DNA from: Leptolinea sp964420995
GTDB lineage: Bacteria; Chloroflexota; Anaerolineae; Anaerolineales; Anaerolineaceae
Direction: 5' to 3'
Assembly (NCBI GenBank): GCA_964420995.1
Contig: CAYQUX010000001.1
Location: forward strand, 62,001 to 126,000
DNA length: 64,000 bases
Below are positions 27,413-34,871 of this stretch, piece by piece. Each line of letters opens with the position of its first letter. Position 1 is the stretch's first letter. The notes beneath the pieces were generated by a model, which saw nothing but the letters and a program-made list of their open reading frames with translations, was not told the origin of the DNA and made no database searches. The position numbers and the translations under genes are program-made.

Positions 27413-28065
27413 TATTTATCAATATCCATTCCCCAGAAGCAAGCAAGATCTTCTGTTAAGAAATTTTTCTTCTTCCCATCAACTTCAAGCAAAGTTTTAC
27501 CGATATTTTTATCCAGTATGCGAACAACTTCCCCCGGCAGAAGCCCCGTTTCACGGGCAAGTTTCAATGACGCTGGCTTTTCGGGGAATATTTTCGTAAG
27601 TCTATACACTTGCCCGACCTCGCCTGAATCGAGAGAAATTCCCCTGGACGTATCAACTGCCCATTGGATTCGATTCCCGTGCGGACAGACCTCCGGTTTG
27701 AGCAGAAAAGAGAATAACCGCTCTGTAATCCAATCCGGGGCGGCATGTTCAAGGTCATGAGCCAGGTCATGTGCTTCATCAATGGGTACCTGTAAACCAT
27801 CAACCAGAAAACACTCCCAAATGCAATGCCTTCGCACTAGAGACTCCGCTACAGCGAAACCTGATGGCGTCAACATCACACCTTTGTAAGGGAGATACTC
27901 CACCAGTCCACGCTGCACAAGCTTTTGCACCATTTCATGGATGGAAATTGGTGAAAACCCGAAGTGATCCTGCAAATCGCCGAGCGGCAAAGGGACCCCG
28001 TCTTGCTTCTGCAGGCGGTAGATGGCACCGAGATAATCCTCAATCGAAGTAGATTGGTAGGTCAT
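27412..28065 (-). CDS. DtxR/MntR-family metal-dependent repressor
   Basis: A 217-residue regulator. The start is ATG 28065, preceded by AAGGAAT; a frame extending back to 28218 would run through the promoter and operator. Domains are a winged HTH (about 1-75), a dimerisation/metal domain (75-140), and a C-terminal SH3/FeoA-like domain (about 145-215). In the metal region HDLAHDLEH aligns with the DtxR helix H-x-x-A-C-x-x-E-H, placing His where DtxR has Cys and MntR has Glu. Genomic coupling with feoAB argues for Fe(II) sensing. It probably controls its own operon through the inverted repeat at 28075-28100. Confidence 0.9.
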   Translation of the reverse strand: MTYQSTSIEDYLGAIYRLQKQDGVPLPLGDLQDHFGFSPISIHEMVQKLVQRGLVEYLPYKGVMLTPSGFAVAESLVRRHCIWECFLVDGLQVPIDEAHDLAHDLEHAAPDWITERLFSFLLKPEVCPHGNRIQWAVDTSRGISLDSGEVGQVYRLTKIFPEKPASLKLARETGLLPGEVVRILDKNIGKTLLEVDGKKKNFLTEDLACFWGMDIDK

Positions 28066-28074
28066 TGATTCCTT

Positions 28075-28100
28075 AAAAGATAAGGCAAACCTTATCTTTT
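28075..28100 (-). promoter_or_regulatory. DtxR-family operator of the feo operon
   Basis: Perfect 11-base inverted arms AAAAGATAAGG (28075-28085) and CCTTATCTTTT (28090-28100) separated by CAAA. The site lies 9 bases before the start codon of the DtxR-family gene and just downstream of a minus-strand -10 TATACT (28105-28110). Bound repressor would block initiation or clearance. The repeat size fits DtxR/MntR-type operators. Confidence 0.78.
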
Positions 28101-28246
28101 GTGAAGTATAGCACAACCCTGACACTCTCAGGTTTTTTGGTGGGAAAAGAATAATATATGTCAGAATCTGATTGCATGTAGGCGCGGGATTCTTACAAGG
28201 ATTCACCGGAGTCCTCAAAACGCCAAAAATCAGTGATAAATGTCAC

Positions 28247-28275
28247 TTGCGTTTGGGTTCCAATCAAACTATCAT
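28247..28275 (+). promoter_or_regulatory. Candidate promoter of the methylthioribose-type locus
   Basis: TTGCGT (28247-28252) and TATCAT (28270-28275) are 17 bases apart. The -10 matches in five of six positions; the -35 keeps only TTG. The palindrome at 28293-28308 begins 17 bases after the -10, a position suited to repression. The leader to the start codon would be about 230 bases. No riboswitch fold was identified. Confidence 0.35.
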
Positions 28276-28292
28276 GTACAAAAGAACAGGCC

Positions 28293-28308
28293 GTGAACAT
28301 ATGTTCAC
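28293..28308. promoter_or_regulatory. 16-base perfect palindrome, candidate SorC-family operator
   Basis: GTGAACATATGTTCAC is fully self-complementary. It lies in the 448-base gap between the divergent feo and ABC-importer operons, downstream of the candidate promoter. A SorC-family regulator is encoded in the same cluster (36128-37105), and paired TGAAC/GTTCA half-sites suit a regulator of that type. Assignment to that protein is inference. Confidence 0.5.
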
Positions 28309-28436
28309 TCCTGGTGTAACTCCCATATTTTTGTTTCACAACTGTTTGGTCTGATCAAGGTCAGATCGGTTCTTATCTTGTTTTAACCGCGGCTGTTGCT
28401 GACGGGTTCTGTTTGTGCTGCTTTTTTTGAGGTGAT

Positions 28437-28456
28437 CAATTGTTTTTTAACAATTG
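28437..28456 (+). other. Short hairpin in the ABC-importer leader
   Basis: CAATTGTT (28437-28444) pairs with AACAATTG (28449-28456) across TTTT, about 57 bases before the start codon of the binding-protein gene. It is weak in G+C, and its role, if any, would be in leader stability or regulation. Confidence 0.3.
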
Positions 28457-28513
28457 TTAAGAAGGCACCTGATCTACTTTATCCACCCATTTTAATGAAG
28501 TAAGGAGAATAGC

Positions 28514-29707
28514 ATGGCGAACATAGAAGTAAAGAAGTTGTTCCAAGTTATTGGCGCCCTGGTAGTTGTCAGCATGCTGCTTACAGCCTGCGCGACCGCT
28601 GCCCCGACTGAGGCCCCCAAAGTTGAAGCTCCGGCAGCCGCTGAGCCCACCATGGCAGAAGCCGCTCCCGCCGCCGCTGAACCCGCCAAAGCCGAAGCCG
28701 CCCCGGCTGACGCCGCCGCCCCGGCCGGTGTAAAAGAAGGTTTGAAGATTGCCGTTGTCCGCAATCTTCCCTCCGATGATCACACCAAACAATTCCTGGA
28801 TGGTGCCCGCACAGAAGGTGAATCCTTCGGTTTTGTTGTGGATACCTTCATCGCTGACAATGACGATGCCAAATTCCAGGAACTGGTTGCCCAGGCTATT
28901 CAGAAGGGCTACGATGGCATGATCATCTCTCATGGGAAGAAAGATTATTCCTATGACATGCTGAAACCTGCCGTTGATAAGGGTATGAAAGTCGTCACCT
29001 TCGATACCGTAATCGACAAAGATGGCAAGAACCTGCCCGAAATCACCACCACCTTCCAGGACGACTTCAAATTGGCTGAACTTTCATTGAATGAAATTGC
29101 CGCCCTGTCTAAAGACGGAAAACCCGTCCGCGTAATCAAACTGTGGTGGGGCCCCGGCGTTCCACCGCTTGATCGCCGCCAGACCATCTACGGTCCAATG
29201 GAAGAAAAAGGTGTTATCCAGACTCTGGAAACCGTTGGCCCGTCCAACTTCCAGGATGTTCAGGGTGACATGGCCACCAAAGTCGGCGCTCTGCTTGCCA
29301 AATACCCCGAAGGTACTGTTGACGCGATCTGGGGTTCATGGGATGAAATGGCCAAAGGCGCCTACCGCGCACTTAAAGAAGCCGGCCGCACCGACATCAA
29401 ACTTATCTCCATCGACATCTCCAACCAGGACATGAACCTGATGCGCGAACCAGATTCTGTCTGGCTCTCCACCGCCGCTGTCGACCCGAAATTGATCGGC
29501 CTTGTTGATATGCGCCTCCTGGCCAAGAAATTCGCCGGCGAAGAAACCCCCGCCGACTACAACCTGGAAGCTAAATTGATCAAGAAAACTGATCTAAAAG
29601 CTGATACCAACATGCTCTCCCTGAAAGACGTTATCGAGGGATGGGGCAAATCTGATGCCTTCAATGAACCCTGGATGGACACTCTGCGCGCGAAATACAA
29701 GAAATAA
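28514..29707 (+). CDS. Ribose-type ABC importer substrate-binding lipoprotein
   Basis: A 397-residue periplasmic-binding-protein type I protein. The lipobox LLTAC gives a lipid-modified Cys26, followed by an Ala/Pro/Glu-rich spacer to about residue 75 that lifts the domain from the membrane. The folded part starts with GLKIAVVRNLPSDDHTKQFLDGA and includes YDGMIISHGKKDYSYDML and ADTNMLSLKDV. Sugar or nucleoside ligands are usual in this family. SD TAAGGAG precedes ATG 28514. The importer ATPase and permease follow, then mtnK and mtnA, so methylthioribose or a related thio-pentose is a reasonable ligand guess, not proven. Confidence 0.87.
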   Translation: MANIEVKKLFQVIGALVVVSMLLTACATAAPTEAPKVEAPAAAEPTMAEAAPAAAEPAKAEAAPADAAAPAGVKEGLKIAVVRNLPSDDHTKQFLDGARTEGESFGFVVDTFIADNDDAKFQELVAQAIQKGYDGMIISHGKKDYSYDMLKPAVDKGMKVVTFDTVIDKDGKNLPEITTTFQDDFKLAELSLNEIAALSKDGKPVRVIKLWWGPGVPPLDRRQTIYGPMEEKGVIQTLETVGPSNFQDVQGDMATKVGALLAKYPEGTVDAIWGSWDEMAKGAYRALKEAGRTDIKLISIDISNQDMNLMREPDSVWLSTAAVDPKLIGLVDMRLLAKKFAGEETPADYNLEAKLIKKTDLKADTNMLSLKDVIEGWGKSDAFNEPWMDTLRAKYKK

Positions 29708-29742
29708 TCAGTCTGATCTAGACCAGATTATTGGTTTGTGAC

Positions 29743-29783
29743 GAAAGAGAGAGAGAGGAAAATATCCCATCTCTCTCTCTTTC
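29743..29783 (+). other. Intercistronic GA/CT hairpin
   Basis: GAAAGAGAGAGAG (29743-29755) pairs fully with CTCTCTCTCTTTC (29771-29783). It is 35 bases after the binding-protein gene and lacks an immediate U-run. Such hairpins often protect the upstream mRNA so that binding protein exceeds the membrane subunits; partial termination is the alternative. Confidence 0.6.
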
Positions 29784-29941
29784 AGAAATCAAAATTTTTA
29801 TTAAGATGTTTCAAACGGCAAGAATAATTTTAGAGGAAATTCCTCTACCTGACTTGATAATTCGACGATCCTTCCATTATTATGTTGAAGTATCGTTATA
29901 AAAAGAAATCTTTCAAGATAGGAGGTGTCCCATCGATACAC

Positions 29942-29965
29942 ATGAAGCAACCAAACTGGAGATGA
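29942..29965 (+). other. Seven-codon leader frame overlapping the ATPase start
   Basis: ATG 29942 opens a frame for MKQPNWR and stops at TGA 29963-29965, overlapping ATG 29962 as ATGA. An AGGAGGTG SD lies 14 bases upstream. It could couple translation into the ATPase gene. Equally, the SD may serve a start at ATC 29932 in the ATPase frame. Not demonstrated. Confidence 0.3.
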
Positions 29966-31452
29966 AAAACATATCGATCTCCTTTCCAGGCGTCAATGCC
30001 CTGATAAATGTAGATTTCCACATAGCCAAAGGTACCATCCATGCGTTGGTCGGCGCGAACGGCGCCGGGAAATCCACTCTAATGAAGGTCATGTCCGGCG
30101 CGTACGATCATTACACCGGCACAATATTGCTCAATGGCAATGAAGTAAGCATCCGCACCCCCGGAGATGCCAAGAGACTCGGCATCGAAATTGTGTACCA
30201 GGAAGTCGACACGGCTTTGGTTCCATATTTGAATGTCGCTGAAAACATCATGCTGGATGTGCTGGTTAATGAAATGGGCAACCGGCAGTTCGTCAATTGG
30301 GCTTCAATTCACAAATCGGCTCGCGAAGTGTTAAAACGTTTGGGGATCAATATTGATACCCATGAGGTGGTCCAGAATCTTTCTTTGGCGCAGAAGCAAA
30401 TGGTACTGATCGCCCGCGCGCTGGCCGGAAAATGTAAATACCTGATCCTTGATGAACCAACTTCACCTCTAAGCAATACAGAAACGCAAGAACTCTTTCG
30501 CATTGTAAAAGACATGGCACACAATCACGAAGTGGCTGTGATCTTTATTTCGCACCGCTTACCAGAAGTATTTGAGATTTGTGAAGAGATCACCATCATG
30601 CGGGATGGGAAAGTAGTAACTCGCCAGCCGATTTCATCACTGAGTGTAAAACAGGTTGTGGAATTGATGCTGGGCAAGAAATTCGATGAAAACTTCCCAA
30701 AATTTGAAATTACACCCGGCGACACCCTTCTTGAAGTAACAAAACTGACGGAAAAGAATGATGCGGTAAAGAATATTGAGATGTTCGTGCGATCTGGCGA
30801 GATCGTTGGAATTTCAGGCCTGGTGGGCGCCGGGAAGACTGAACTGTGCAAGACGTTGTTTGGAGCGTTATCCAAAAAATCTGGTTCAGTATCCATAAAT
30901 AAGAAGGAACTGAATATCAAATCGCCTTATGATGCCGTTTGCAAAGGGATTGCCCTCGTTCCGGAAGAACGCCGCAAAGAAGGTGTTCTGGTCATGGAAC
31001 CGGTCTATTCCAATCTTTCTGCCGCCAATTTGAAAAAATTCACCAACCTGCTTAGTTTTGTCAGTGCCACAGCCGAAAGAACCGCCGCCCGTCGGATGAT
31101 CTCTGACCTGGGGATTAAAACTCCCAGCGAATTCCAAAAAGTAGCCTACCTCTCCGGTGGAAACCAGCAGAAAGTGGCTGTGGGGAAATGGTTGATCGCC
31201 GATGCCGATATCTATATCTTTGATGAACCGACCAAAGGTGTGGATGTTGGCGCCAAGAGGGACATCTTCCTTCTAATAGGTGAACTTGCCAAAAGAGGTA
31301 AAGGCATCATATATGCCTCCTGTGAGTTATCCGAGATCATGGGAATCACGGACAGAACGTATGTTATGTATGACGGTGAGATTGTAAAAGAACTAAAAAC
31401 TGCTGATACAACGGAAGAAGAAATCCTCTTCTTTTCCACTGGAGGTAAGTAA
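29962..31452 (+). CDS. Ribose-type ABC importer ATPase with two nucleotide-binding domains
   Basis: A 496-residue RbsA/MglA-like ATPase. The first domain has GANGAGKSTLMKVMSGAY, the Q-loop, a signature-like LSLAQKQMVLIARALAG, and Walker B YLILDEPTSPL. The second has a P-loop variant GLVGAGKTELCKTLFG, the signature LSGGNQQKVAVGKWL and IYIFDEPTKGVDVGAKR. The N terminus from ATG 29962 begins MKNISISFPG and is about eight residues shorter than usual. The strong SD AGGAGGTG at 29920-29927 is too far from this ATG, and a seven-codon frame starting at 29942 ends over it (see findings). It energises uptake with the adjacent permease. Confidence 0.92.
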   Translation: MKNISISFPGVNALINVDFHIAKGTIHALVGANGAGKSTLMKVMSGAYDHYTGTILLNGNEVSIRTPGDAKRLGIEIVYQEVDTALVPYLNVAENIMLDVLVNEMGNRQFVNWASIHKSAREVLKRLGINIDTHEVVQNLSLAQKQMVLIARALAGKCKYLILDEPTSPLSNTETQELFRIVKDMAHNHEVAVIFISHRLPEVFEICEEITIMRDGKVVTRQPISSLSVKQVVELMLGKKFDENFPKFEITPGDTLLEVTKLTEKNDAVKNIEMFVRSGEIVGISGLVGAGKTELCKTLFGALSKKSGSVSINKKELNIKSPYDAVCKGIALVPEERRKEGVLVMEPVYSNLSAANLKKFTNLLSFVSATAERTAARRMISDLGIKTPSEFQKVAYLSGGNQQKVAVGKWLIADADIYIFDEPTKGVDVGAKRDIFLLIGELAKRGKGIIYASCELSEIMGITDRTYVMYDGEIVKELKTADTTEEEILFFSTGGK

Positions 31453-31455
31453 TTC

Positions 31456-32457
31456 ATGGAAAATACCAATCTTTCAAGTATGAAACATCGCCTGGGATTT
31501 ACCAGCTTTGGAGAATTCATTACAAAATGGGGAACCATCCTCACCATCATCATTCTGGTGGCTTTCTTCACCATTTCCATGCCCGCGTTTCTATCACCAT
31601 CCAACCTGGTACAGATTTTCCGCAGCATTTCCATCGTGACTGTGATCGCCATCGGATTGACGATCAGTCTCACTGTCGGTGGTTTTGATCTCTCTGTGGG
31701 CTCAGTAGCCACATTCGCCGACTCCCTGGTCTTATCCATGTTTGTCTGGTACACCTTCCCCACATTTCCAGCCATCGTTATCTCATTGCTCGTGTGTATG
31801 CTGGTCGGGGCAGTAAATTCATTCCTGATTGTCAAAGTCAAAATCCCGGATATGCTGGTCACACTTTCCACCCTGTTCATTTTCGAGGGTGTCGCCATGA
31901 CCTACACCGGGGGCGGTTCTATCAGTGAAGGAATGCCCCGCCTGGATGGGACCCCTACGATCGGGAAGCTGACCTCCGATTTCCGGCTTATCGGTCAGGC
32001 GCCATATATTATCCTGATCATGATCGTAGTGGTCATTTTGGTGCATATCTTCTTGAATTACACGAAACACGGCCGCTACCTGTACGTAGTGGGTGGGAAT
32101 ATGGAAGCCGCGCGCCTTTCAGGTATCCCCGTGGATCGATATCGTGCTCTGGCGTATTTCCTGTGCTCATTGCTGGCCGGGCTCGGCGGTATCATGCTGG
32201 CTTCGCGTATTGGTTCTGCGCAGATCAATGCCGGTGCGGGTTACCTGATGCCATCCGTGGCAGCCGCGTATATCGGCTTCTCCGTCGGAGGAACGGGTAG
32301 ACCCAACGCATTTGGCACATTTGCCGGCGCGGTTTTGGTCGGCATTCTTGAAAACGGTCTGGTAATGATGTCTGTACCGTATTTTTCCCTGAATATTTTC
32401 AAGGGCGCGGTACTGGTTATTGCTCTGGCACTGACATATTTTCGTCAAAGACATTAA
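31456..32457 (+). CDS. Ribose-type ABC importer permease
   Basis: A 333-residue RbsC-like permease with about ten hydrophobic segments. Family landmarks are IAIGLTISLTVGGFDLSVGSV near residue 70, LIVKVKIPDMLVTLSTLFIFEGVAM, and GNMEAARLSGIPVDRYRALAYFLCSLLAGLGGIML, the cytosolic coupling region. The start is three bases after the ATPase stop and uses an SD (GGAGG) inside that gene. It should form the homodimeric membrane channel of the importer. Confidence 0.93.
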   Translation: MENTNLSSMKHRLGFTSFGEFITKWGTILTIIILVAFFTISMPAFLSPSNLVQIFRSISIVTVIAIGLTISLTVGGFDLSVGSVATFADSLVLSMFVWYTFPTFPAIVISLLVCMLVGAVNSFLIVKVKIPDMLVTLSTLFIFEGVAMTYTGGGSISEGMPRLDGTPTIGKLTSDFRLIGQAPYIILIMIVVVILVHIFLNYTKHGRYLYVVGGNMEAARLSGIPVDRYRALAYFLCSLLAGLGGIMLASRIGSAQINAGAGYLMPSVAAAYIGFSVGGTGRPNAFGTFAGAVLVGILENGLVMMSVPYFSLNIFKGAVLVIALALTYFRQRH

Positions 32458-32474
32458 TTTTAAAGGAGCCTTAC

Positions 32475-33707
32475 ATGTCTCGGTTTGATACGTATTTCTT
32501 GATGAAGACCAATGATGTTCTGGAGTATGCCCGGGAACAATTGGACCTGTTCGATGCCAATGCCGACCTGGAATGCAAAGAGATCGGTGATGGAAATTTG
32601 AATTATATTTTTCGGGTATGGGATAAGAAATCCAATAAATCTGTGATCATCAAACAGGCTGGAAATTATGCCCGCATCTCTGATGATTTCAAATTATCCC
32701 CTGACCGTAACCGCATTGAATCCGAAATGCTTCAACTTGAATACAAACTGGCTCCCGGTCTTGTGCCAGTCATTTACAAATTTGATGAAGTGATGGCCTG
32801 CTGTTCAATGGAAGATCTGTCAGACCATCAGATTATGCGCCGTGCGTTGATCGAACACAAGAAATTTCCCCTGTTCGCTGACCACATCACGACTTTCATG
32901 GTCAACACGCTTTTGCTGACCACAGATGTTGTCATGGATCATAAAGAGAAGAAAACACTGGCAACCAACTACGTCAACCCTGAATTGTGCGAGATCACCG
33001 AAGACCTGGTCTACACCGAACCTTTTAACGATAATAAGAAACGCAACCTGGTCTTTCCCCCCAATCTAAAATGGGTGGAAGAAAACATTTATGCCGATGA
33101 AGCCCTGCGCCTGGAAGCCGCCAAGTTGAAATTTGACTTCCTCACCAACGCGCAGGCATTGATCCATGGCGACCTGCATACCGGTTCCATTTTCATCAAA
33201 CCCGATTCGACCAAGATCATTGATCCCGAGTTTGCGTTCTATGGACCTATCGGGTACGACACGGGTAATGTGATCGCCAACCTGATCTTTGCCTGGGCAA
33301 ATGCCGATGCGACAATCACTGACGCGGCGGAACGCGCGGATTACTGCGGCTGGCTGGAAAAAACGATCGTGGATGTCATTGATATGTTCATCAAGAAGTG
33401 GAAAGTGGCCTGGAAAGAGAACGTCACCGAGGTTTTTGCCAAAGTCAAAGGTTTTGATGAATGGTATCTGAACAATATTTTGGCTGACACGGCTGCCGTT
33501 ACCGGACTTGAATTGTCACGCCGCATCATTGGCATGGCACAGGTGAAAGACATCACCACCATCCCCGAAGAGAAAGCCCGCGTTCGGGCGGAACGTTTCT
33601 GTCTGACTTCCGCGAAAGATTTTATCAAGAATCGCGCGGCATACCGTTGCGGAGATGACTTCCTCAACACACTGAAAACCTCTGTAGCGAAATTCCCCAA
33701 ATCCTGA
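32475..33707 (+). CDS. mtnK: S-methyl-5-thioribose kinase
   Basis: A 410-residue kinase of the aminoglycoside-phosphotransferase-like fold that should phosphorylate methylthioribose at carbon 1 with ATP. Diagnostic sequences are LECKEIGDGNLNYIFRVWD near the N terminus, SVIIKQAGNYARI, the catalytic loop ALIHGDLHTGSIF near 228-240 and the metal region IDPEFAFYGPIGYDTGNVIANL. All match MtnK rather than choline kinases. SD AAAGGAG precedes ATG 32475. It follows the importer genes and precedes mtnA, suggesting that imported rather than internally made methylthioribose is used. Confidence 0.93.
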   Translation: MSRFDTYFLMKTNDVLEYAREQLDLFDANADLECKEIGDGNLNYIFRVWDKKSNKSVIIKQAGNYARISDDFKLSPDRNRIESEMLQLEYKLAPGLVPVIYKFDEVMACCSMEDLSDHQIMRRALIEHKKFPLFADHITTFMVNTLLLTTDVVMDHKEKKTLATNYVNPELCEITEDLVYTEPFNDNKKRNLVFPPNLKWVEENIYADEALRLEAAKLKFDFLTNAQALIHGDLHTGSIFIKPDSTKIIDPEFAFYGPIGYDTGNVIANLIFAWANADATITDAAERADYCGWLEKTIVDVIDMFIKKWKVAWKENVTEVFAKVKGFDEWYLNNILADTAAVTGLELSRRIIGMAQVKDITTIPEEKARVRAERFCLTSAKDFIKNRAAYRCGDDFLNTLKTSVAKFPKS

Positions 33708-33727
33708 GTTAGGACACTTCATCAATA

Positions 33728-34813
33728 ATGGACACAAAAAAAGCTTTGGATTTTGAAACAGTTGAACTCGATGATCAGAATAACGCACTGGTGATCATTG
33801 ACCAGACATTGCTCCCCAATGAGTTTACCTATCTGCATCTGACGACACAGCCAGAGATATGGGAAGCCATTTATGAGCTGCGGGTACGTGGCGCACCGGC
33901 AATCGGGATCGCGGCGGCATACGGCGTATATCTCGGTATTAAAGGAAGCAATGCCGGAGATTACGATACGTTCTACGCTGAATTTAAGAAAGTAAAAGAA
34001 TATCTTGCCTCTTCCCGGCCGACTGCCGTCAACCTTTTCTGGGCACTGGATCGCATGGATACCTGCGTTCAGAAGAACAAAAGTAAATCTGTTGCCGAGA
34101 TCAAAGAACTCCTGCGAAAAGAGTCTGAAGAGATCAAGGCAGAAGATATCTGGGTCTGTAAAACCATCGGTGAGTACGGCCTTTCCCTGCTGCGCCCGAA
34201 TATCGGCATCCTCACGCATTGCAACGCCGGTCAATTGGCTACCGCCAAGTATGGCACGGCCACGGCTCCCATTTATCTCGGCACTGAAAAAGGCTATAAC
34301 TTCAAGGTGTTTGCCGATGAAACCCGCCCCCTGCTGCAGGGCGCGCGCCTGACCGCGTTTGAATTGAACAAAGCGGGCGTCGATGTCACCCTGATCTGCG
34401 ACAATATGGCAGCCACTGTCATGGCAAACGGTTGGGTTCAGGCTGTATTTGTCGGTTGCGACCGGGTAGCCGCCAATGGCGATGCTGCCAACAAGATTGG
34501 CACGTCCGGTGTCGCCATTCTGGCCCACAATTATGGCATCCCCTTCTATGTATGCGCCCCCACATCAACCATCGATATGGATTGTCCCACCGGAAAAGAC
34601 ATTCACATCGAACAACGAAAACCGGAAGAAGTGACAGAAAAATGGTACGCTCGGCCGATGGCCCCCAGGGATGTGAAAGTCTTCAATCCGGCGTTTGATG
34701 TAACGGAGAGCAAATTCATAACCGGCATCATCACGGAATATGGGATTGCCCGACATCCATTTAAACCCGCTTTAGAGGAAATCTTCGAGAAAAAAGCGGC
34801 GGCCAAAAAGTAA
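33728..34813 (+). CDS. mtnA: Methylthioribose-1-phosphate isomerase
   Basis: A 361-residue member of the eIF2B-like isomerase family converting methylthioribose 1-phosphate to methylthioribulose 1-phosphate. Hallmarks are ELRVRGAPAIGIAAAYG near 50-65, LTHCNAGQLATAKYGTA with the catalytic Cys near 165, and FVGCDRVAANGDAANKIGT with the catalytic Asp near 243. Length is typical. It starts 20 bases after mtnK. A strong hairpin lies in the gap to the next gene. Confidence 0.95.
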   Translation: MDTKKALDFETVELDDQNNALVIIDQTLLPNEFTYLHLTTQPEIWEAIYELRVRGAPAIGIAAAYGVYLGIKGSNAGDYDTFYAEFKKVKEYLASSRPTAVNLFWALDRMDTCVQKNKSKSVAEIKELLRKESEEIKAEDIWVCKTIGEYGLSLLRPNIGILTHCNAGQLATAKYGTATAPIYLGTEKGYNFKVFADETRPLLQGARLTAFELNKAGVDVTLICDNMAATVMANGWVQAVFVGCDRVAANGDAANKIGTSGVAILAHNYGIPFYVCAPTSTIDMDCPTGKDIHIEQRKPEEVTEKWYARPMAPRDVKVFNPAFDVTESKFITGIITEYGIARHPFKPALEEIFEKKAAAKK

Positions 34814-34823
34814 AGTTGTTTCA

Positions 34824-34854
34824 CCCTGGAGTTGGCATTTTGCCGACTCCAGGG
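34824..34854 (+). other. Strong intercistronic hairpin after mtnA
   Basis: Fourteen-base arms (34824-34837 and 34841-34854, one G-T pair) with a TTT loop lie between mtnA and the solute-binding-like gene. There is no U-run after it, so it may stabilise or reduce transcription rather than terminate it fully. Confidence 0.65.
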
Positions 34855-34871
34855 AAGAACTTGAGGATGCG

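Noticed and set aside
28309..28513. A riboswitch (SAM or other) before the importer operon
   Set aside because: The leader has palindromes and a small hairpin but I could not fit conserved cores of known riboswitches, and no terminator-type stem with a U-run precedes the gene.
28600..28740. A DNA-level simple repeat (GCC/GCT-rich) in the binding-protein gene
   Set aside because: It is the Ala/Pro/Glu-rich spacer after the lipobox, in frame and typical of lipoproteins, so it is not a separate repeat element.
31212..31898. A 228-codon minus-strand frame across the importer ATPase and permease junction
   Set aside because: It is a shadow of two strongly supported genes and has an unnatural Met/Thr-rich composition.
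33722..34528. A 268-codon minus-strand frame across mtnA
   Set aside because: It is antisense to mtnA, whose motifs are complete, and its product shows no family features.
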